Assembly: GCA_036677685.1 (NCBI GenBank)
Contig: JAVBWA010000015.1
Coordinates: 1 to 64,000 of the forward strand
DNA from: JAQUBU01 sp036677685
GTDB taxonomy: Bacteria > Bacillota > Syntrophomonadia > Syntrophomonadales > Syntrophomonadaceae
DNA length: 64,000 bases
Direction: 5' to 3'
Of the stretch, positions 17,834 through 26,926 are shown piece after piece. The translations under genes and the position numbers were made by a program. Numbering within the stretch: the first letter of the stretch is position 1; the number at the start of each line of letters is the position of its first letter. Below the pieces are notes generated by a model. It was not told where the DNA came from. It made no database searches and worked only from the letters and a program-made list of their open reading frames with translations.

Positions 17834-17952
17834 ATTCCTCCTTTTAATGTAAGGGGACACACCCCTTTATTACTTTGATTTACTTCTCATTGCTTTAATG
17901 AAAATACCTCTTAACCTTGTTGGTCCCAGATTTCCCCTTGGGCAATGTCCCC
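17834..17952 (+). repeat. P element, copy 2
   Basis: Contains the palindrome GGGGACACACCCC, the middle TTTAATGAAAATACCT and a terminal hairpin TTTCCCCTTGGGCAATG. The palindromic end is joined by TTTTAATGTAA-type sequence to the AAAAGGAGG ribosome site of the protease gene, exactly as at hydG (28291-28413). Confidence 0.82.
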
Positions 17953-18130
17953 ATTTTGGTGTAAGGGGCCAACAATCTGTCCCAAAATATTTCATAATTT
18001 CGGTTTAAATATAGTACAAGAATCTAAAAATATTCCTAATATCTCGCTGGTATTTTGCTGCAGAACTTTATTGCGCATAATTTGAGCTAAAAGATTAATG
18101 ATAATAAAAACATGAAAAGGAGGATAGTTT

Positions 18131-18964
18131 TTGAAGACACTATGGAAAGGTGCGGTTAGTTTTGGTTTGGTAAACATACCGGTCAGTATGTATACGGCCA
18201 CCCAAAGCAAAGATTTAAAGTTTAATTATCTGCATCGGGAGTGTATGTCCCCAATTAAGTACCAGAAATATTGTCCCCGCTGCGAAAAAGAGATTAACAG
18301 TGATGAAATAGTGCGCGGCTATGAATATGCCAAGGGCAATTATGTTGTTATAAATGAAGAAGATTTGGAACGTATTCCCCAGGAGAATACCAAGACCATA
18401 GATATATTGGATTTTGTTAGTTTGGAGCAAGTTGACCCGGTATTTTTCGACAAGACTTATTACCTGGAGGCCTCACCAGGTGGAGAAAAAGCATATGCGC
18501 TAATCGTTGAAGCCATGAAGAAAACCAAAAAAATCGCTATTGCCAAAATTCTGATTCGTTCCAAGCAAACCCTTGGAGCGCTAAGAGTAAAAGATAATTA
18601 CTTGTTAATGGAAACAATTTTTTATCCCGATGAAATTCGCTCCCCGCTTTCTTTGAACCCGGGTGTGGATAGATCTAAACTACATGATAATGAACTGAAA
18701 ATGGCAGTCAGTTTGATAGAAAATTTATCAACAGATTTTGAACCGGCAAATTACCAGGACAATTACCGGCAGGCTTTGTGGCAAATGATCGAAGCCAAAA
18801 TTGCCGGTAAGGAGATAGTCGCACCTGAACCGGTTGCGGCAACCGGCAAGGTGGTCGATTTGATGGAGGCTCTAAAAGCCAGTGTAAAACTGGCCGAAGA
18901 CAATCGAAAAGAGACTCGCAAAACCGGTAAAACACCCAGGAAAAAAACAGGCAGTGGAGTTTAA
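18131..18964 (+). CDS. ku: Ku protein (bacterial non-homologous end joining)
   Basis: A 277-residue bacterial Ku: a homodimeric ring that binds DNA double-strand ends and recruits the ligase. The N-terminus LWKGAVSFGLVNIPVSMY, the CPRCEKEI segment and the C-terminal half RSPLSLNPGV are typical, and the tail is lysine-rich (KTGKTPRKK). A TTG start with AAAAGGAGG is used. The ligase and polymerase genes follow with 2- and 13-base gaps, forming an NHEJ operon. In Bacillus such operons protect spores; expression here is not known. Confidence 0.93.
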   Translation: MKTLWKGAVSFGLVNIPVSMYTATQSKDLKFNYLHRECMSPIKYQKYCPRCEKEINSDEIVRGYEYAKGNYVVINEEDLERIPQENTKTIDILDFVSLEQVDPVFFDKTYYLEASPGGEKAYALIVEAMKKTKKIAIAKILIRSKQTLGALRVKDNYLLMETIFYPDEIRSPLSLNPGVDRSKLHDNELKMAVSLIENLSTDFEPANYQDNYRQALWQMIEAKIAGKEIVAPEPVAATGKVVDLMEALKASVKLAEDNRKETRKTGKTPRKKTGSGV

Positions 18965-18966
18965 AA

Positions 18967-19908
18967 ATGATTGATATTTTCCTGGAAAAATTCCGAGTTC
19001 CTATGGAACCACGGTCCTGTTCAGAACTTCCGTCAGGCAAGGATTATCTATATCAGGTCAAATGGGATGGAATAAGGATGATCGCAATTCTTGACCAGGG
19101 CAAGGTCAGATTGTTTAACAAACACCTGCGTGAAAGAACCAGTCAATACCCGGAACTCCATGATCTGCCACAAAGAATAGATGCTGAGAGCGCAATCCTG
19201 GATGGAGAAATTGTAGTTCTCAGAGACGGTAAACCCAATTTCCCGGATGTAATGCGCAGGGCGAACTGCATCATTAATGAACAAATTGGTCAAATGCAGA
19301 TATCATATCCCATTGAGTATATACTTTTTGATTTGCTTTACCTTAACGGGCAAAACTTGATGAATTTGCCTTTATCAGAACGTCAAATCCATTTGCCTAA
19401 TATAGCTGTCGAAAAAGATTATTTGCATTTGGTAGAAAATTTCCCCGATGGGCAGGCTTTGTTTAAAGCTGTACAATCTATGGATATGGAAGGCGTGGTT
19501 GCGAAAAAGTACAGCAGCCCATATATTCAGGGCAAGAAGCACCGGTTCTGGTTGAAAGTAAAGTGCCTGAGAAGGCAAAACTGCTTATTGGGCGGGTATA
19601 CTCTGCGGGGTAAGCTGGTAAACTCACTGCTCTTGGGTGCCTATCGGGATGGATCTCTATTCTATATCGGCAAAGCGGCTAACGGCCTCGATGCCGATAG
19701 CCAGGAAGTTCTTTCTCAGCAACTGCCCGCTCTGGAAATTATTGATAGCCCTTTTGTTAATATATCCCGAAAGCCCCCTGAAATGCATTTTATAAAACCG
19801 GAATTGGGGTTGCTGGTCGAGTTCCTGGAATGGACTGATGATCTTAAATTGCGTTCACCGGTAATTAAGAACTTCGCCATAATAGAACGTGAAACATGTG
19901 TTTTTTAA
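18967..19908 (+). CDS. ATP-dependent DNA ligase (LigD ligase module)
   Basis: A 313-residue ligase covering only the nucleotidyltransferase and OB-fold parts of LigD. The nucleotide-binding lysine lies in YQVKWDGIR near residue 33; further motifs are ILDGEIVVL, EYILFDLLYL, EGVVAKK and FWLKVKC. Mycobacterial and pseudomonad LigD fuses ligase, polymerase and phosphoesterase in one chain; here the ligase is a separate protein. It lies 2 bases after Ku. Confidence 0.9.
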   Translation: MIDIFLEKFRVPMEPRSCSELPSGKDYLYQVKWDGIRMIAILDQGKVRLFNKHLRERTSQYPELHDLPQRIDAESAILDGEIVVLRDGKPNFPDVMRRANCIINEQIGQMQISYPIEYILFDLLYLNGQNLMNLPLSERQIHLPNIAVEKDYLHLVENFPDGQALFKAVQSMDMEGVVAKKYSSPYIQGKKHRFWLKVKCLRRQNCLLGGYTLRGKLVNSLLLGAYRDGSLFYIGKAANGLDADSQEVLSQQLPALEIIDSPFVNISRKPPEMHFIKPELGLLVEFLEWTDDLKLRSPVIKNFAIIERETCVF

Positions 19909-19921
19909 GAAAGGAAAAGCA

Positions 19922-20845
19922 ATGGCAAATACAATCAATGCTGAAATTGATGGTAAAATAATTCCCCTATCCAATTTGGATAAGACCTTTTGGCCTTTCC
20001 AAGGCTACAGCAAAAATGACCTCATCCAATACTACTCTATAATTTCTCCATATATAATAAAATATCTTAAAGACCGTCCCCTGGTCTTTGTACGTTATCC
20101 CAACGGTATTAAGGGAAAGTTTTTCTACCAAAAAAACGCACCCCTTGCTATGCCTGATTGGTTTAACACCTTTGAGTGGGAAAACTCCGACCAGACGATA
20201 ACCAGGTTTCTGCTGGTGGACGAAAGGGCCGAACTGATATGGCTGGGAAACCAGGCCTGCATAGAAATTCACCCATGGCTGTCAAGAACCGGTTCAATCA
20301 ACCAACCAGACTTTATAGTGTTTGATCTCGACCCTTCCCCGGATAATACTTTTAATGAAGTAGTCAAGACCGCTCTATTAATAAGAAAACTACTGGCCGA
20401 CATAAATTTAAAAGCCTGGGTCAAGACCTCCGGGGCCAGCGGTTTGCATATATATCTGCCTATATTCAATAACTACAGTTATGAGGAAATCCGGGTCTTT
20501 GCTGAAAAAGTAGCTGGCATTGTAAGCTCGGTTACACCGGAAATTACAACTATTGAAAGAAAGGTAGATAAAAGGGGCAGACGGATTTATATAGATTATT
20601 TGCAGAATGTAAGGGGTCAAACTATTTGTGCTCCTTACAGTGTACGAGCGGTTGATGGCGCTCCGGTTTCCACCCCGGTTAGATGGGAAGAAATCGAGGA
20701 TATATCACCACAGTCTTTTACTATTAAGAACATCCAAGCCCGCCTGGAAAAAATCGGTGATATCTTCGAGCCGGTTTTAAATGAGAAACAAAATATTACC
20801 CCAGCTATAAATGAACTGGGACTTGCCGCCGTACTCAAGCATTAA
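19922..20845 (+). CDS. NHEJ polymerase/primase (LigD polymerase module)
   Basis: A 307-residue archaeo-eukaryotic primase-type polymerase that fills gaps at broken ends, preferring ribonucleotides in known relatives. The catalytic acidic motif is FIVFDLDPSP, and VKTSGASGLHIYLP carries the substrate-binding His and Lys. A start at 19922 with AAAGGA was chosen; a longer in-frame start at 19889 overlaps the ligase gene. No 3'-phosphoesterase module is present in the operon. Its stop overlaps by 4 bases the stop of the convergent nucleotidyltransferase gene. Confidence 0.9.
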   Translation: MANTINAEIDGKIIPLSNLDKTFWPFQGYSKNDLIQYYSIISPYIIKYLKDRPLVFVRYPNGIKGKFFYQKNAPLAMPDWFNTFEWENSDQTITRFLLVDERAELIWLGNQACIEIHPWLSRTGSINQPDFIVFDLDPSPDNTFNEVVKTALLIRKLLADINLKAWVKTSGASGLHIYLPIFNNYSYEEIRVFAEKVAGIVSSVTPEITTIERKVDKRGRRIYIDYLQNVRGQTICAPYSVRAVDGAPVSTPVRWEEIEDISPQSFTIKNIQARLEKIGDIFEPVLNEKQNITPAINELGLAAVLKH

Positions 20846-21729
20846 CCGGGGAAAGCATCGCCAAATATTGCTTTCCAGCAAATGTTTGCTTTGTATGAAT
20901 CCTCTTCATTTTCATAATTTATAGCCTTAACTGCTTCCTGGTAGGATAAGTTGGCCTGAGCTCCGAAATCGGCTGTACTGGGCAACTGCCGGTTGCTGCC
21001 TTTCGCATACCAGTGAAGCTGGTCCTTCCTGAGGCTCGACAGATACTCTAAAAAATCCTGTATCATATATCCATATACTGAATAGGATTTGGTGTTATCT
21101 TCCCATTCCTCCATAAAGTTTAAAACCATGGTATCCAAAAGCATTCCCGATATGGGTACATTATGCATAGTCTTCCATGCCCGCATCATTTTGGCCAGAT
21201 GCTTTATTTTGCCGTTGTATTTAAAGTTTGCCTCATCGACAACTTCTATTTCCCGCATAGGATTGAAAGTCACCCAGGTGCCGCCATTATGTATATCGGG
21301 ATAAGTATAACTTTTTTTAGCATTCAGGAAGCTGGGTATAAATTCAAAAGTCAAATCATTGAAATAAGGGATCAACAAGTGACCTTCTTCATTGATATTA
21401 GCTTCCGGATAATGTTTGCCTAAGAACTCCCTTACCTGCCTTAGCAGAAATTGTTGGCCATTACCTGGCCAGGTGTCATACTGTTTGAATAATGCAGGTG
21501 GTAAAACCGCCAATAGATTAATATTTTTTACCCCTTTAATAGCTGTACCCCGGCCATAAGAACCAATATAATGAACATTTTTAATATCGGAGTTAATATA
21601 CCAATATTTAAGATTAAAGTGTTTGGTAATTTCTTTGACTCGAATATTAATATTATTCTGTTCCTCAATGTTTAGATTATTTATAAAGATTTTGAACTTA
21701 TCAGACAAGTTGCTAATATTCTGGCTCAC
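20842..21729 (-). CDS. CD-NTase/OAS-like nucleotidyltransferase with altered active site
   Basis: A 295-residue protein of the SMODS/OAS-like nucleotidyltransferase superfamily, which includes the CBASS second-messenger synthases. The nucleotide-binding signature GSYGRGT starts at Gly56-Ser57, but the metal-binding DxD that should follow reads Asn69-Ile-Asn71; the third acidic position may be Glu129 in LTFEFIPSF. The C-terminal helical half looks intact. A GTG start with GGGGGGA is used. No recognisable CBASS effector lies next to it. It is convergent with the NHEJ operon. It may be a non-catalytic sensor or a decayed enzyme. Confidence 0.7.
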   Translation of the reverse strand: MSQNISNLSDKFKIFINNLNIEEQNNINIRVKEITKHFNLKYWYINSDIKNVHYIGSYGRGTAIKGVKNINLLAVLPPALFKQYDTWPGNGQQFLLRQVREFLGKHYPEANINEEGHLLIPYFNDLTFEFIPSFLNAKKSYTYPDIHNGGTWVTFNPMREIEVVDEANFKYNGKIKHLAKMMRAWKTMHNVPISGMLLDTMVLNFMEEWEDNTKSYSVYGYMIQDFLEYLSSLRKDQLHWYAKGSNRQLPSTADFGAQANLSYQEAVKAINYENEEDSYKANICWKAIFGDAFPG

Positions 21730-22057
21730 ATACTTCCCCCCTGCGATATATTTATATAAATATTATATTTTTCCATATCATATCGCAAGGAGTTTGCCGG
21801 ATAGTTTGCACTAATTAATCCAAGCCATCTATTTTATCATTGCTCCGTATAAGGTACAAAATGCCATCCCATATTATTATTGGTTCGATTGCCTTCGACA
21901 TGTTTCATCAGGTAAAATATACCAGTTATATTTTAAAAACAAACCGGGAGCCTTAAACGAAATAATTTTTATCGATAGATATAAAGGTTCGGCAAGAATG
22001 AAGGCGAATACTAATCATATTAAAATTTGGTGTTTGATATGCGAACGGAGGGATATC

Positions 22058-22807
22058 ATGTCCAAAGAGCTTAATCTGCTGGTTAATGTACTGGGCAAAT
22101 CAAAAAATACGGTAATCGTGACCGGTGCCGGAATCAGTACGGAAGCAGGTATACCAGATTTCCGCGGTGAGAATGGAGTTTACCGGAAACTCGGAGAAAA
22201 CCGGGTTATGGGAATTATAAATATTGATTTCTTTCGCCGGAACCCGTTGGATTTCTATGCTTTTTATCGGGAGTACTTCATGTTCCCAGCTGTAGAACCA
22301 AGTAAGGCCCATTATATGCTGGCCACCATGGAGGAAAAGGGATTGGTAAAAGCAGTTGTCACCCAGAACATTGACAATCTGCACCAAAAAGCCGGCAGCA
22401 AACAGGTTATACCAATACATGGGAATTGTGAGCGTTTTATTTGCACCGCTCGTCATTGCCAAAAGAGCTATGACAGCAGTTATGTTCGGGAAAGTCCGGA
22501 AACCATCCCCTATTGTTCAGCCTGTGGGGGAATATTGAAACCCGATGTGGTACTTTTTGGCGAAAACATTCAAAACTACATTGAAGCCCATGATCGCATT
22601 TTGGGAGCCAGGCTTCTGGTGGTGATTGGTTCATCGCTTACTGTTTACCCCCTGGCCGGTTTTGTTAAAGAATTCAGTACTTTTACCCAGGACATGGTTA
22701 TTATCAACAAGGGCCGTACCCAGCTTGATCATGCGGCAATTCTTAAAATAGATACCGGGCATACCGGAGACTTGTTGGAGCAAGCCCTTAAACGCTTGAC
22801 AATGTGA
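22058..22807 (+). CDS. cobB: NAD-dependent protein deacylase (sirtuin)
   Basis: A 249-residue sirtuin that removes acyl groups from lysines using NAD. NAD-binding GAGISTEAGIPDFRG, TQNIDNLHQKAGS and the catalytic His in PIHGNC are seen, with a four-cysteine zinc site (FICTARHC ... YCSACGG). The start at 22058 has CGGAGGG; the open frame begins 20 codons earlier without support. Such enzymes often regulate acyl-CoA metabolism, which would fit a fatty-acid-using syntroph (inference). Confidence 0.92.
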   Translation: MSKELNLLVNVLGKSKNTVIVTGAGISTEAGIPDFRGENGVYRKLGENRVMGIINIDFFRRNPLDFYAFYREYFMFPAVEPSKAHYMLATMEEKGLVKAVVTQNIDNLHQKAGSKQVIPIHGNCERFICTARHCQKSYDSSYVRESPETIPYCSACGGILKPDVVLFGENIQNYIEAHDRILGARLLVVIGSSLTVYPLAGFVKEFSTFTQDMVIINKGRTQLDHAAILKIDTGHTGDLLEQALKRLTM

Positions 22808-22830
22808 TTACAGCACCGGTTTTGCAAAAC

Positions 22831-23024
22831 TTTAAGCATCAGCGGAAACTGCGGAGCAGTTTCTTCACAATTTAATCATTCCCAAAAGGAATCAATATAA
22901 GTGGTCCCCGTAGGGGGCAACACACCGCTGCATCGAGGCGAGGTGTTAAAACCTGACTCCCTGTTTTGTTGATACGAACTTGACCGTTAAAGAAACGGGC
23001 TTACATCTTTTTGCCTCGTTATAA
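22831..23024 (+). repeat. R element, copy R2 (full)
   Basis: Full copy starting TTTAAGCATC and ending GCCTCGTTATA. Hairpins in order: GAAACTGCGGAGCAGTTTC, ATTCCCAAAAGGAAT, GTCCCCGTAGGGGGC, then an outer pair ATCGAGGCG / TGCCTCGTT enclosing about 75 bases. It lies 24 bases after the cobB stop. Confidence 0.88.
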
Positions 23025-23131
23025 ATCTAAAGTATAAATATTGACCAGTTCGTATTCTCAATGGTATGTTTATTTAGAAAGATAGGAAAGATCAGGTTTG
23101 TCAGGATTAATTTATGGAGAGGAGTGTACTG

Positions 23132-24046
23132 ATGAGGTTATTAACTCGTTCTGATTTTGATGGATTGATTTGTGCAGTACTGTTAAAAGAGGCCGGAGTG
23201 ATTGACAGTTGGAAATTCGTTCATCCCAAAGACATGCAGGACGGTATTGTCGAAGTAAGCCAAAATGATGTTTTGGCCAATGTGCCATTTGTTCCCGGGT
23301 GCGGCTTATGGTTTGATCATCATTCCAGTGAACAGGAAAGATTGGAATTAAAAGGCCAATATCAGGGCGATAGCCGCCCAGCCCCCAGCGCAGCCCGTAT
23401 TGTTTATGAATACTATGGTGGTGCTGAAAAATTTCCGGGGTTTGAAGAAATGATGCTTGGAGTTGATAAAGCTGATTCAGGGCAACTAACGGTTGATGAA
23501 GTCCTAAATCCTCAGAGGTGGATTCTCCTTTCCTTTATCATGGACCCCCGGACTGGTTTAGGCCGTTTTCAGGACTACCGCATCAGTAATTATCAATTAA
23601 TGGAAGAGCTAATAGATTATTGCCGCTCAATTTCAATTGAAGAGATTATGGAACTACCTGATGTTAAAGAAAGAGTTAATCGTTATTTGGAGCAGGATAA
23701 ACTATTCCGGGATATGCTGCAAAAGTACTCACGAACTGAAGGGAATGTTATAGTTACTGATCTAAGAGGTGTTACCCCGATATACACCGGCAACCGTTTT
23801 GTTATTTATTCCTTGTTCCCCGCCCAGAACATATCGGTTTGGGTAATTGACGGGAAAAATAAACAAAATTGCGTGATATCTGTGGGTCATAGCATAATAA
23901 ACCGGAGTTCCCAGACTGATGTTGGTTCCTTGCTTCTGAAATTCGGTGGCGGCGGGCATCGCAAAGTTGGTACTTGTCAGGTCCCATATGATGAGTCCGA
24001 GCAAAGCTTAAAAGCAATTATTGCTCAACTAAGAGAAAGAGGCTAA
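23132..24046 (+). CDS. DHH-family phosphoesterase
   Basis: A 304-residue DHH-superfamily protein. The N-terminal domain has the metal motifs SDFDGLICA and the name-giving WFDHHSSE; a third aspartate lies in LGVDKADSG. The C-terminal DHHA1-like domain ends with FGGGGHRKVGTCQ. Relatives cleave short RNA/DNA, cyclic dinucleotide products, pAp or polyphosphate; the substrate here cannot be told. The start at 23132 was chosen because GAGAGGAG precedes it; an ATG at 23114 lies on that site. It ends before a bidirectional terminator. Confidence 0.85.
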   Translation: MRLLTRSDFDGLICAVLLKEAGVIDSWKFVHPKDMQDGIVEVSQNDVLANVPFVPGCGLWFDHHSSEQERLELKGQYQGDSRPAPSAARIVYEYYGGAEKFPGFEEMMLGVDKADSGQLTVDEVLNPQRWILLSFIMDPRTGLGRFQDYRISNYQLMEELIDYCRSISIEEIMELPDVKERVNRYLEQDKLFRDMLQKYSRTEGNVIVTDLRGVTPIYTGNRFVIYSLFPAQNISVWVIDGKNKQNCVISVGHSIINRSSQTDVGSLLLKFGGGGHRKVGTCQVPYDESEQSLKAIIAQLRERG

Positions 24047-24112
24047 ATTAGACCAATCCAGATTAGAAAATCTCTAAACTGACAGGCCGAAAAAAGTAAA
24101 GATCAAGGCATG

Positions 24113-24165
24113 AAAAAAGCCCGCGATTGAGGCGTACCTAAGTACGTTGATTGAGCGGGTTTTTT
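24113..24165. terminator. Bidirectional terminator
   Basis: AAAAAAGCCCGC pairs with GCGGGTTTTTT around an inner imperfect hairpin, giving a T run on both strands. It lies between the convergent DHH and NUDIX genes. Confidence 0.88.
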
Positions 24166-24203
24166 AAAATAACTCTGAGATTTAATTTCTCATTGGCTTG
24201 AGG

Positions 24204-24830
24204 TCAATCTCTTAATAGGCTTAGAAAATGATTCAAAATCCGGGCAGTCAGTCCCCAAATCACTTCATTCTTCCAAAGGTAAAAATACTGAGGATACTGT
24301 GCTTGCCTAAACGGGTAATCCCGGCCGCTGGGGATAAGATCGTAAGGGTACCCCTCGGGTAAAACCAGTTTTAGCTCCAGCCGCGCTTTAGGCGGCTGGA
24401 TATTTAGCAGAAAATCAAGGGGAACCGTAAAAACATACTCAACCTCATCCGGGTTTGGTATAATTTTTGCGTTGTTTTTAATATAAGCCACATAAGGATA
24501 CACGATTAAATTAAATGGGCTCACAAAGTAATCCAAGGGCCCCAACATATCGATATCATCCGTATCCAAACCCAGTTCCTCACAGGATTCTCTTATTGCC
24601 GCATTCATTGCTCCATCATCTGTGGTTTCAATTCCCCCGCCAGGGAAGCATATTTCACTGGGCTGAATCTTCAAATCTGCAGATCGTTTTTCAAATAAAA
24701 GCGAAATTGCACCTTCTTCTCTAATCAAAGGCAATAGTACAGCTGACTTATGGTAGTCTTCATAATCCAGGATTCTGGGCTGTCTTCCGGCAATAGCGGC
24801 TATTCGATCGTCAATATTCCGAGCTGCCAA
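24204..24830 (-). CDS. NUDIX hydrolase, probable coenzyme A pyrophosphatase
   Basis: A 208-residue NUDIX protein of the YeaB/NudL (CoA diphosphatase) type. The NUDIX box runs from GGGIETTDDG to AIRESCEELGLD, with the CoA-type upstream stretch VLLPLIREEGAISLLFEKR. Relatives split CoA into 3',5'-ADP and 4'-phosphopantetheine. A TTG start with AAAGGAG is used. It lies 19 bases after pssA. Confidence 0.87.
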   Translation of the reverse strand: MAARNIDDRIAAIAGRQPRILDYEDYHKSAVLLPLIREEGAISLLFEKRSADLKIQPSEICFPGGGIETTDDGAMNAAIRESCEELGLDTDDIDMLGPLDYFVSPFNLIVYPYVAYIKNNAKIIPNPDEVEYVFTVPLDFLLNIQPPKARLELKLVLPEGYPYDLIPSGRDYPFRQAQYPQYFYLWKNEVIWGLTARILNHFLSLLRD

Positions 24831-24849
24831 TGTCTTCTCCTTTGCAGTA

Positions 24850-25365
24850 TTAGAATTTAGGAACCCTGAAATTACTAATCATAAGAAATGAAAGTATAAA
24901 GATACATAGGAAAATTACAATAGGGGCAACAATATGGGATAGCAGAGAGAGCACTGCCAATATCATCCCAGCTATGGTAATCGGAACTCCGACAAAATAT
25001 TCGTGAATATTTAAAACATTAAATCGAGCGAGCCTTAATGCACCGCATACAATGAAAAACATAGCCGCCAGCAAACCAAACAGGTGAAATTCAACCCCTA
25101 TAACCTGAGCATAAAGCAAGACAGCTGGAGCAACTCCGAAAGAAACCAGATCACAAAGAGAATCGAGTTCCTTGCCCAGTTCTGATGTAGAGCCTAATTT
25201 TCTAGCTATTTTGCCATCCATGCCATCCATCAGAACCGCAATTAGTATTAGTATACCCGCCAAGCGAAAATTTTGATTCTGTGCGGAAACTATTGCCCCT
25301 GATCCTAAAACCAGATTCATTAAAGTTAGAGCATTGGCACAGCTTTTGGTAACCAAATCAAGCAA
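24850..25365 (-). CDS. pssA: CDP-diacylglycerol-serine O-phosphatidyltransferase
   Basis: A 171-residue integral membrane enzyme of phosphatidylserine (then phosphatidylethanolamine) synthesis. The CDP-alcohol phosphotransferase motif is MDGMDGKIARKLG followed by GKELDSLCDLVSFG, with both essential aspartates. Five or six membrane helices cover the rest. The TTG start at 25365 has AAGGGA. It is upstream of the NUDIX gene. Confidence 0.9.
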   Translation of the reverse strand: MLDLVTKSCANALTLMNLVLGSGAIVSAQNQNFRLAGILILIAVLMDGMDGKIARKLGSTSELGKELDSLCDLVSFGVAPAVLLYAQVIGVEFHLFGLLAAMFFIVCGALRLARFNVLNIHEYFVGVPITIAGMILAVLSLLSHIVAPIVIFLCIFILSFLMISNFRVPKF

Positions 25366-25490
25366 TTATTATCTTCCCTTCCAATCAAATACGGCAATTG
25401 TTAATTGATGCAAGTTTTTATCAGCTATTATACTTAATTTCGCTAAACGCTTTATAAACCCTTTTTTGCATAATATATAAATGAATAAAC

Positions 25491-25620
25491 TTTAAGCATC
25501 GGAAGAAACTGCGGAGCATTTTAAAACCCAGCGCTGCAGCGAGGCGGGGAATGCCTTTTCGTCTCTTAGTAAGAACCCGACCGCCTAAAGAAGCGGGAAA
25601 CATATTTTCGCCTCGTTATA
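25491..25620 (+). repeat. R element, copy R3 (short form)
   Basis: Starts TTTAAGCATCGGAAGAAAC and ends TTTTCGCCTCGTTATA. The middle hairpins are deleted: the first arm GAAACTGCGGAGCA runs into CGCTGCAGCGAGGCGGGG. Outer arms AGCGAGGCG / CGCCTCGTT remain. The A-end (TTTAAGCATC side) points to the pssA start, 126 bases away. The region from 25621 to 25927 is an AT-rich leader. Confidence 0.82.
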
Positions 25621-25927
25621 CCGTGTGGAATAATGTTTCTAAAGCTACGGTAGCTAGTTGTTAAAATCTATTGTATTATTATGATTAGTCCTGATATAAA
25701 TTAATACTATATTAACTAATGACCAACACACTTTATTTCCAACAAAACAATTTACTACTCCAATCACGCACTATTTTCCCTAAACATATGTTTATTAATG
25801 ATAATATTGTGCGTGTTATTTCACATTATACAGGATGTGCGTATCTCAATATATGTTTATGCGTCTATATATGATTGAATACTATATATTGAGGTTTTTA
25901 TTTAAAAAAGGATTAGGAGGTGAAAAC

Positions 25928-26893
25928 ATGCTCACTCGCCCCAGAGTTCTGCTTATAAATAATGAACACGAATGGGAATGCCTCAATGCCCCTTTGAATA
26001 GTGAGGGTTTTGATTTGTTTAATGCCAGCGATATAGACGAAGTTTATAGTATAGTAAAATTTAATCCTCCCGATATTATTCTGCTTGATTTAATGATGAC
26101 AGAAGATATTGACGATAATATACTGCTTTATTTAAAATCATGTGGAGAAACAGAAAATATACCGCTTATCGTGGTAATTGACCGGAATAATATCGAGGAA
26201 GGAATAAAAGGACTGGAAGCCGGAGCCGTGGATTATATAGGCAAGCCTTTTTATTTGCGGGAAGTGATAGCAAAAATAAAAATACACCTGCGGCTTAAAG
26301 AGTATGAAGAACGGCTTACCAGAAAAAATCATGAGTTGGAAAAGTATTCGGCACTGCTGTTGGAATTTAATGCTAAATTGGAGGAACTCGCCCGTCGGGA
26401 TGAATTAACCCAAATTTGGAACCGGCGCGCTTTTAATGAGCAGATTGCGCAATTGCATAACTATTCTTTGCGCTATCAAAGACCATACAGCATAATTATC
26501 ATAGATCTCGATCATTTCAAGAAGTATAATGATCTTTATGGACATCAAAAAGGTGATTATGTACTTAAAACAGTTGCCGAATCTATAGAAAAAACCTGTC
26601 GCTTAACTGATTTCGTAGCTCGTTATGGCGGTGAGGAAATAATGGTATTGCTTCCCGAAACCGGTGAAGAGGAAGCGGTAAAGATAGCAGAACGGATAAT
26701 CAAATCGGTTCGGGAATTAAATATAAAACACGAACTTAATGATGATCTCGATGTAATAACAGTAAGTGTAGGATTGGCTACTTATTTGCCCGATTCCTCA
26801 AATCAAGAGGGCTGGGAAAAACTGCTTAAACGGGCTGATGAAGCTCTTTACCATGCCAAGGAAACCGGCCGTAACCGCTTATGCAAGCAGTAA
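25928..26893 (+). CDS. Response regulator with GGDEF domain (diguanylate cyclase)
   Basis: A 321-residue protein: an N-terminal receiver domain (about residues 5-120; phospho-acceptor Asp in PDIILLDLMM, Lys in GKPF), a linking coiled coil (about 125-160) and a GGDEF domain with DELTQIWNRRAF, IDLDHFKKYND and active-site RYGGEEIM. It should make cyclic di-GMP when phosphorylated. The start at 25928 has AGGAGGTG; the frame is open 31 codons further up. No sensor kinase is adjacent. Confidence 0.9.
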   Translation: MLTRPRVLLINNEHEWECLNAPLNSEGFDLFNASDIDEVYSIVKFNPPDIILLDLMMTEDIDDNILLYLKSCGETENIPLIVVIDRNNIEEGIKGLEAGAVDYIGKPFYLREVIAKIKIHLRLKEYEERLTRKNHELEKYSALLLEFNAKLEELARRDELTQIWNRRAFNEQIAQLHNYSLRYQRPYSIIIIDLDHFKKYNDLYGHQKGDYVLKTVAESIEKTCRLTDFVARYGGEEIMVLLPETGEEEAVKIAERIIKSVRELNIKHELNDDLDVITVSVGLATYLPDSSNQEGWEKLLKRADEALYHAKETGRNRLCKQ

Positions 26894-26926
26894 CTGTTAT
26901 TACATATTGGAAGGAGCTTATATAGC

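Noticed and set aside
20842..22807. CBASS or SIR2-type defence system formed by the nucleotidyltransferase and the sirtuin
   Set aside because: The genes are divergent, the sirtuin is a normal CobB-type deacylase with zinc site, the nucleotidyltransferase lacks its DxD, and no effector is adjacent.
25421..25603. 60-codon minus-strand frame
   Set aside because: It is translation of the R3 element (FKMLRSFFRCLKF), repeated in the false N-terminal extensions at 46007 and 54416.
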